Shown in pieces: positions 30,420-35,753 of a stretch of DNA of 35,753 nucleotides. The position numbers were made by a program, and so were the translations under genes. This DNA comes from Prevotella sp. CAG:924 (GTDB lineage Bacteria > Bacteroidota > Bacteroidia > Bacteroidales > Bacteroidaceae), in the NCBI GenBank assembly GCA_000431975.1, contig HF988513.1, forward strand, positions 1,252-37,004, written 5' to 3'. How positions within the stretch are numbered: the first letter of the stretch is position 1; each line of letters starts with the position of its first letter. The notes under the pieces are model-generated. The model did no database searches, was not told the DNA's origin, and saw only the letters and a program-made list of their open reading frames with translations.

Positions 30420-33400
30420 ATGAATAAAGTCTTTCGATGGATAAGAAACGGTGTCGGGATTCTTGCGGCACTTCTTGTGATCCTGGCTCTTTTGATTTAT
30501 TTTCCACCCGTGCAACGTTGGCTGGTGGAAAAGGCGACGGCGTATGCATCGGAGCAGACGGGCATGGACATATCGATCCGTCAGGTGTCCCTGTCCTTCC
30601 CCCTCGATCTTTCCGTGGATGGGGTGAAGGTCCTGAAGCCGAACGATTCCATCAAGACGCGTACGGACACGATCATCGATGCCCGTCACATCATCGTCAA
30701 TGTCAAGCTGTGGCCGCTGCTGCACAGTCAGGTGGATATCGCCTCCCTGGATTTCCGGGGCATGAAGGTCAACACCGACGGCCTGATCCCTGCGGCCCGC
30801 ATCAGCGGCAGCGTGGGACATCTGTTCCTCGACCGGCAGGGCATCGTCAACTGGAAGCATGAGATCGTGCGGGTGCCCAGCCTGAAGCTGTACGATGCCC
30901 GGCTCGACCTGGCTTTGAGCGACACCGTGCCGCCCGACACGGCTCCTTCGAAGAATTTCTGGAAGATCTATGCCCAGCAGCTCGACATCCGGCGGACGCA
31001 TTTCACACTTCACATGCCAGGCGACACGATGAGCGTGGCGGCCCTGTTGGACGACGCCCAGGCCGAGAAAGTCTATCTCGACCTTTATAAGGGACTTTAT
31101 CAGGTGAAGCATCTCGACTGGCAGAAGGGTGGGGTGTCCTACGACCAGAACTTTGTGGCACGTGCCAAGTCGGGCTTCGATCCTTCCCATCTCGCCTTGT
31201 CCGGCCTCACCTTGAAGGCCGACTCCTTCTATTATTGCGATAATCTCTTGAAGATCAATATCCGGCAGGCCCGCTTCCGCGAGAAGAGCGGTCTCCAGGT
31301 GACGCGTCTCGAGGGTCCGTTCTCGATGGACTCCACGAGCCTTCATCTGCGGCAGATGGTCCTGACCACACCCACGACGACCCTCGGTGCCGATGTCGAT
31401 ATGGACCTTAACGCCTTTGACGACCGCCATCCCGGAGCCCTCAATGCCACGCTCCGCGGACAGATAGGCCGCGCTGACCTGATGGTGTTCCTGTCCGGAG
31501 CCGCTCCGCAGGCGCTTGTCAGGAACTGGCCGCGTCAGCCCCTTTATGTCGATGCCACGTTGCGTGGCAATCTGAAGCGTGCCCGCCTCCGTGCCGTCCG
31601 CGTGCGCATTCCGCATGCCTTCGACGTGAAGGCCAGCGGCTGGGTTGCCGGCGTGACGGATCCCGATAAGATGAAGGCCGAGCTGAAGGTCAGTGCCAAG
31701 ACCTATGACCTCGGGTTCATCACCGCCATGCTCGATAAGGAGATGCGCCGCACCATCGCGATCCCGCAGGACATCGGCTTCGACGGCAGCGTGAGGATAG
31801 ACGGTCAGAAGTATGCGTCCGATTTCCGCGCCACCCAGGGGCGGGGCTCGCTGACGGGCAGGGCCTCCATCGACGTCAGCCGGATGGCCTACGATGCCAA
31901 GTTGCTGGCTACCCGCTTCCCTGTCCAGCATTTTGTGAAGGGCATGGACCTGCATCCCTTCTCCGGACTGGTCGAGGCCCGGGGCAAGGGCACCGACATC
32001 TTCTCGCCCCGCACGCGCCTGCAGGCGAAGGCACAGGTCACGCAGTTCCAGTATGGTGCCTACAATCTCGACCGTCTCACGGCTGCCGCCAATATTGCCG
32101 ACGGACGCATCAGCGCTCATGTGAAGAGCGACAACAAGCTTTTCAAGGGCATAGTGGACTTCAACGCGCTGGCCCAGCGCCACGGCATCCGTGCCACGGT
32201 GTCGGCCGATGTCAACCATGTCGATCTGTACAACCTGCGTCTGGTCGACGCCCCCCTCGTCGTCGGTATGTGTGCGCATGTCGATATCAATTCCGACCTG
32301 AAGCACAGTCATGCGATCATGGGCGACGTGGGCGATGTCACCCTTGTCGATGCCCATCGCACCTACCGTCCCGACGATGTCCGGATGGATGTCATCTCCC
32401 GTCGCGATACGACCCATGCCATCGTGTCGAGCGGTGACCTCTATCTCAACATGGACGCACAGGGCGGCTACGAGCAGCTGTTGTCGAGCTTCGACCGTGT
32501 GATGGCCGAAGCCCGTCAGCAGATGACCAAAAAGACGATCGACCAGGCCCGCCTGCGCGAGCGCTTGCCCGAGATGCGCATCACCTTCCGCAGCGGACAC
32601 GACAATATGTTGTTCCAGTTCCTGCAGCGCTATCGCTATACAGTCAAGAATTTCTCGATGGACCTGTCGTCCTCGCCGGTGTACGGCCTTAATGGAACGA
32701 TGGAGATCGACTCGCTGGTGGCCGACAGCATGCTGCTCGACACCATTCGCATGAAGCTGGCGAGCGATTCCACGACGACGCACTATTATGCCCAGGTGCG
32801 CAACAGCAAGATGAATCCGCAGCACACCTTCAATGCCCTCTTCGAGGGAGCCCTGCAGCCCCACGGCACCTTCCTCAAGACGCAGGTCTTTGACAAGAAC
32901 GACCGTCTCGGCATCCGTGTCAACCTCTCGGCCGATATGTGGCCCCGTGGCATCAGCATCCATCTCTTCGACGACAATCCTATTCTGGGTTATAAGGAGT
33001 TTGAGGTCAACGACAGCAACTACATCTATATGCGCAACGACCGGCGTGTCAGCGCGAACATGAAGCTGCGCTCCAGCGACGGCATGGCGCTCCAGTTGCT
33101 TTCCAACGATGCCGACACCACGGCCCTTCAGAACCTGACGCTCTCGCTCCATCAGTTCTCCATCGGCGAGGTGCTGTCGCTCTTGCCCTATGCGCCTCAG
33201 CTGACGGGCGTGCTCGACGGCGACTTCCACGTGATCAAGACGCCCGAGGATCTCAGCGTCGCCTCGTCGATCAATGTGAGCGACATGACCTATGAGGGCT
33301 GGAAGATGGGCGACGTGGCCGCCGACTTTACCTATATGCCGTTCAACAACGGCCGTCACTATCTCTATGGCACGCTGGCCAACAACGACAGGGAGGTGGC

Positions 33401-35054
33401 ACAGTTCTCCGGCACCTATTCGGATGCGGATGGAGGCAATCTCGACGCCTCGCTCGACCTGAACGAGACGCCGCTCCAGCTGGTCAACGGATTCATCCCC
33501 GGACGGATCATCGGCTTCCGCGGCCAGGGCGACGGCACGCTGAGCGTGAAGGGATCGTTATCGCAGCCGGTGGTCAACGGTGAGCTCTATCTCGACTCGG
33601 CCTATGTCTTCAGCGCACCCTACGGCGTGGAGATGCGTTTCGCCAACGATCCCGTGACGATCTCCAACAGCAAGCTGCTCTTCGAGAACTTCGAGATGTT
33701 CGCCCACAACGACCAGTCGCTCGACATCTCCGGCTCCTGCGATTTCTCCGATCTCGATCATATCACCCTCGACACCCGCATGCAGGCCGAGAACTTCCTG
33801 CTCATCGACTCCAAGGAGAACGTGCGCAGCGAGGCCTACGGCAAGGCGTATGTCAATGTGTTCGGCATGATGCGCGGCGAGCTCGACAACCTGCAGATGC
33901 GCGGACGTGTCGACGTGCTCGGCTCCACCTCTTTGAAATACAATCTGAAGGACTCGCCGTTGTCGACGGACAATCAGCTCGACGAGCTGGTACAGTTCAC
34001 CGATTTCCGCGACTCCGCGACGACGGCCGTCACCCGTCCGCCCCTTACGGGCTTCGATGTCGACATGAGCGTGAACATCGACGAGGGCGCCAGCATCGAG
34101 TGTTTCCTCAATACCGACCACACCAACTACCTCAATGTGGTGGGCGGCGGCACCATGCGCCTGCAGTACAATGCCACCGACAATCTGACGCTCCGTGGCC
34201 GTTACACCATCGACAATGGAGAGATGAAGTATTCGCTGCCCGTCATCCCGTTGAAGACCTTCACGATCGAGAATGGCAGTTACATCGAGTTCAAGGGCGA
34301 TCCGATGAATCCGACGCTGAACATCACCGCCAACGAGAAGACCAAGTCCACCGTCGGCAAGGGTGCCAACCAGCGGTCGGTGGAGTTCCTCTGCGGTGTC
34401 GTGGTGACCCAGACGCTCGACGACATGGGTCTTGAGTTCACGATCGACGCGCCGGAGGATCTGAGCCTTCACAATCAGCTGATGGCCATGTCGAAGGAGG
34501 CGCGCGGCAAGCTCGCCGTGACCATGCTCACCACGGGCATGTGGCTGGCCGACGGCTCGATGTCCTCCTTCTCGATGAACTCGGCGCTCAGCGCCTTCCT
34601 CAACAGTCAGATCAACTCGATCTCCAATTCCGCCTTGCGCTCGCTCGATCTGAGCTTCGGCATGGAGAACACGCGTACCGCCACGGGCATGCAGACCGAT
34701 TACAACTTCAAGTTCGCCAAGCGTTTCTGGAACAACCGGTTGCGCATTGTCGTGGGCGGAAAGTTCTCGTCGGGCGAGAATGTGACGATACAGGATCAGA
34801 CCTTCTTCGACAATGTCAATTTCGAATACCGCCTGAGCGACACCTCTTCCAAGTATCTTAACCTCTTCTACGAGCGTAATGCCTACGACTGGCTGGAAGG
34901 CAACATCACCAAGTACGGTGTCGGCTTCACGTGGAAGAAGAGCGTCCGTCGTCTCAAGGACATCTTCCGCTGGGGCAAGGATCCCGAGGATCAGCTCCCT
35001 GTGGTGAAGCCCGACACGACGGCGACGAAGGGTGGGGAGGACAAGAAGGAGTAA
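30420..35054 (+). CDS. tamB: TamB-like translocation/assembly module protein
   Basis: A 1544-residue envelope protein. An N-terminal signal anchor (about residues 11-28, GVGILAALLVILALLIYF) fixes it in the inner membrane. The long remainder has the repetitive beta-strand pattern of AsmA/TamB-type bridge proteins, with the conserved TamB C-terminal domain over roughly the last 450 residues, including recurrent LRGRYTIDNGEMKYSLPVIP and the GxW-type end. Such proteins span the periplasm and are linked to outer-membrane protein assembly and phospholipid transport. The C-terminal tail is charged and low-complexity. Followed 69 bases later by a TamL-type gene, its expected partner. Confidence 0.93.
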   Translation: MNKVFRWIRNGVGILAALLVILALLIYFPPVQRWLVEKATAYASEQTGMDISIRQVSLSFPLDLSVDGVKVLKPNDSIKTRTDTIIDARHIIVNVKLWPLLHSQVDIASLDFRGMKVNTDGLIPAARISGSVGHLFLDRQGIVNWKHEIVRVPSLKLYDARLDLALSDTVPPDTAPSKNFWKIYAQQLDIRRTHFTLHMPGDTMSVAALLDDAQAEKVYLDLYKGLYQVKHLDWQKGGVSYDQNFVARAKSGFDPSHLALSGLTLKADSFYYCDNLLKINIRQARFREKSGLQVTRLEGPFSMDSTSLHLRQMVLTTPTTTLGADVDMDLNAFDDRHPGALNATLRGQIGRADLMVFLSGAAPQALVRNWPRQPLYVDATLRGNLKRARLRAVRVRIPHAFDVKASGWVAGVTDPDKMKAELKVSAKTYDLGFITAMLDKEMRRTIAIPQDIGFDGSVRIDGQKYASDFRATQGRGSLTGRASIDVSRMAYDAKLLATRFPVQHFVKGMDLHPFSGLVEARGKGTDIFSPRTRLQAKAQVTQFQYGAYNLDRLTAAANIADGRISAHVKSDNKLFKGIVDFNALAQRHGIRATVSADVNHVDLYNLRLVDAPLVVGMCAHVDINSDLKHSHAIMGDVGDVTLVDAHRTYRPDDVRMDVISRRDTTHAIVSSGDLYLNMDAQGGYEQLLSSFDRVMAEARQQMTKKTIDQARLRERLPEMRITFRSGHDNMLFQFLQRYRYTVKNFSMDLSSSPVYGLNGTMEIDSLVADSMLLDTIRMKLASDSTTTHYYAQVRNSKMNPQHTFNALFEGALQPHGTFLKTQVFDKNDRLGIRVNLSADMWPRGISIHLFDDNPILGYKEFEVNDSNYIYMRNDRRVSANMKLRSSDGMALQLLSNDADTTALQNLTLSLHQFSIGEVLSLLPYAPQLTGVLDGDFHVIKTPEDLSVASSINVSDMTYEGWKMGDVAADFTYMPFNNGRHYLYGTLANNDREVAQFSGTYSDADGGNLDASLDLNETPLQLVNGFIPGRIIGFRGQGDGTLSVKGSLSQPVVNGELYLDSAYVFSAPYGVEMRFANDPVTISNSKLLFENFEMFAHNDQSLDISGSCDFSDLDHITLDTRMQAENFLLIDSKENVRSEAYGKAYVNVFGMMRGELDNLQMRGRVDVLGSTSLKYNLKDSPLSTDNQLDELVQFTDFRDSATTAVTRPPLTGFDVDMSVNIDEGASIECFLNTDHTNYLNVVGGGTMRLQYNATDNLTLRGRYTIDNGEMKYSLPVIPLKTFTIENGSYIEFKGDPMNPTLNITANEKTKSTVGKGANQRSVEFLCGVVVTQTLDDMGLEFTIDAPEDLSLHNQLMAMSKEARGKLAVTMLTTGMWLADGSMSSFSMNSALSAFLNSQINSISNSALRSLDLSFGMENTRTATGMQTDYNFKFAKRFWNNRLRIVVGGKFSSGENVTIQDQTFFDNVNFEYRLSDTSSKYLNLFYERNAYDWLEGNITKYGVGFTWKKSVRRLKDIFRWGKDPEDQLPVVKPDTTATKGGEDKKE

Positions 35055-35123
35055 GGCCCTCCCGTTACAAGAGGAGCCGGCAGGTGCCCCACGGACTGCC
35101 GGCCGAACGATAATAAGCATGAT

Positions 35124-35753
35124 ATGATGAACAGACGACTCTATATAATCCCCCTGACGGTGCTGGTCGTGGCATTGCTTGTGGCTTGCTCGACGACCAG
35201 CGGCATACCCGATGGCGACCAGCTCTATATCGGCATGAAGAAGACGCAGTACAATGCGCCGGAAAAGAGTGCCCACTACGACAAGGTGGTGGAGGAGCTC
35301 GATGCGGCCCTTGCCACGGCTCCCAACGGCTCCCTCTTCGGATCGAGCGCTTTCCGCAACCCGTTGCAGGTGGGCCTGTGGATATGGAACGCCTTTGCCA
35401 ACGACAGCAGTGCCGTCAGCCGCTGGCTGGTCAAGAGCTTCGGCTCCCGTCCGGTGCTCATGTCACGTGTCAATCCGGCATTGCGCGCCTCGGTGGCCAA
35501 GGAGGTGCTTCGTCAGCACGGCTATATGCGGGGAACGGTGACCTACGACGTGATCCCCCAGCGCAATCCCAAGAAGGCGAAGATCGCCTACACGGTCAAT
35601 ATGGGCCATCTGTTCACGATCGACACGCTGAAGTATGTCGGGTTTCCCCCCTCGGCCGACAGCCTGATGGAGGCCCACAAGGACGAGGCGCTGATCACGT
35701 CGGGCAGTGCCTTCGACGTGTCCACCCTCGACGGTGAGCGGCAACGTCTCTCC
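35124..35753 (+). CDS. TamA/BamA-family outer-membrane lipoprotein (TamL-like), 3' truncated by window edge
   Basis: The frame is open for 210 codons to the right edge with no stop, so only the N-terminal part is seen. It begins MMNRRLYIIPLTVLVVALLVAC with lipobox Cys22, so it is a lipoprotein, followed by GIPDGDQLYIGMKKTQY and POTRA-like sequence (VAKEVLRQHGYMRGTVTYDV, VNMGHLFTIDTLKY). Bacteroidota carry TamL, a lipidated TamA homologue next to tamB, and this matches by position and signal. The beta-barrel lies beyond the window. TamA/BamA identity is inferred from N-terminus and context. Confidence 0.87.
   Translation, partial: MMNRRLYIIPLTVLVVALLVACSTTSGIPDGDQLYIGMKKTQYNAPEKSAHYDKVVEELDAALATAPNGSLFGSSAFRNPLQVGLWIWNAFANDSSAVSRWLVKSFGSRPVLMSRVNPALRASVAKEVLRQHGYMRGTVTYDVIPQRNPKKAKIAYTVNMGHLFTIDTLKYVGFPPSADSLMEAHKDEALITSGSAFDVSTLDGERQRLS

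Noticed and set aside
30311..30427. 38-codon hydrophobic frame before tamB
   Set aside because: Composition follows a pyrimidine-rich stretch and it overlaps the tamB start; no promoter precedes it.
30291..33359. 1022-codon open frame on the minus strand opposite tamB
   Set aside because: It is a shadow of the tamB codon pattern: no recognisable domain, unusual composition rich in H, V, R and E, and the plus-strand frame is a clear TamB.
33558..35276. 572-codon minus-strand frame opposite the tamB 3' end
   Set aside because: Same shadow effect; it also crosses the tamB-tamL junction.

Overview
The window looks like chromosomal DNA of a Bacteroidota member, most likely a Prevotella/Segatella-type Bacteroidales. 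The reasons are: Bacteroidota-type promoter elements (TAnnTTTG, sometimes with an upstream TTTG) before many genes; an L-arabinose operon carrying a Nudix-type AraR regulator; the DUF4199 / family 2 glycosyltransferase / DUF6452 / DUF6048 cluster; a divergent Bacteroidota-style PII protein; and a TamB gene followed by a lipoprotein TamA homologue (TamL type). No transposase, integrase, CRISPR array or phage gene is visible. Most of the window reads as core metabolism.

Layout. 21-983: ROK-family glucokinase with a strong terminator, then about 870 bases without a gene that contain a three-copy 23-bp repeat. 1852-3516 (minus): PII regulator and ammonium channel, with a long AT-rich upstream region. 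4186-8513: a cluster of exported redox-type proteins (Tat-signal aldo/keto reductase, AraC-family regulator, unknown 74-residue protein, exported two-domain carboxymuconolactone decarboxylase fused to a monooxygenase-like domain, lipoprotein flavodoxin). 8993-10313: HD-domain hydrolase and xanthine phosphoribosyltransferase. 10404-21427 (minus): a complete L-arabinose gene set in the order aldose 1-epimerase, sodium/solute symporter, AraR, araD, araA, kinase, transketolase, ribose-5-phosphate isomerase B. 22250-25327: lpxK, punA and thiL in a tightly packed operon. 25465-25537: tRNA-Phe. 25646-30082: a membrane and cell-envelope run (DUF4199, glycosyltransferase, DUF6452, DUF6048, ApbE, Crp/Fnr-like regulator). 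30420 to the right edge: tamB and the start of a tamL-type gene, which runs off the window.

How the genes work together. The arabinose block covers a full route: anomer interconversion outside the cytoplasm, sodium-coupled uptake, isomerisation to L-ribulose, phosphorylation, epimerisation to D-xylulose 5-phosphate, and entry into the non-oxidative pentose phosphate pathway through transketolase and RpiB. AraR, whose Nudix catalytic residues are lost, is the likely sensor. The AraC-flanked cluster at 4-8.5 kb is the least understood part. It places several normally cytosolic cofactor-dependent folds (aldo/keto reductase, flavodoxin, carboxymuconolactone decarboxylase) outside the cytoplasm, and is the best candidate here for an incompletely described system.

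Many long open frames on the opposite strand (for example 1022 codons opposite tamB) are shadows caused by GC-rich codon usage and were excluded. Several gene starts were moved downstream from the longest open frame because the longer version would contain the promoter or a terminator.
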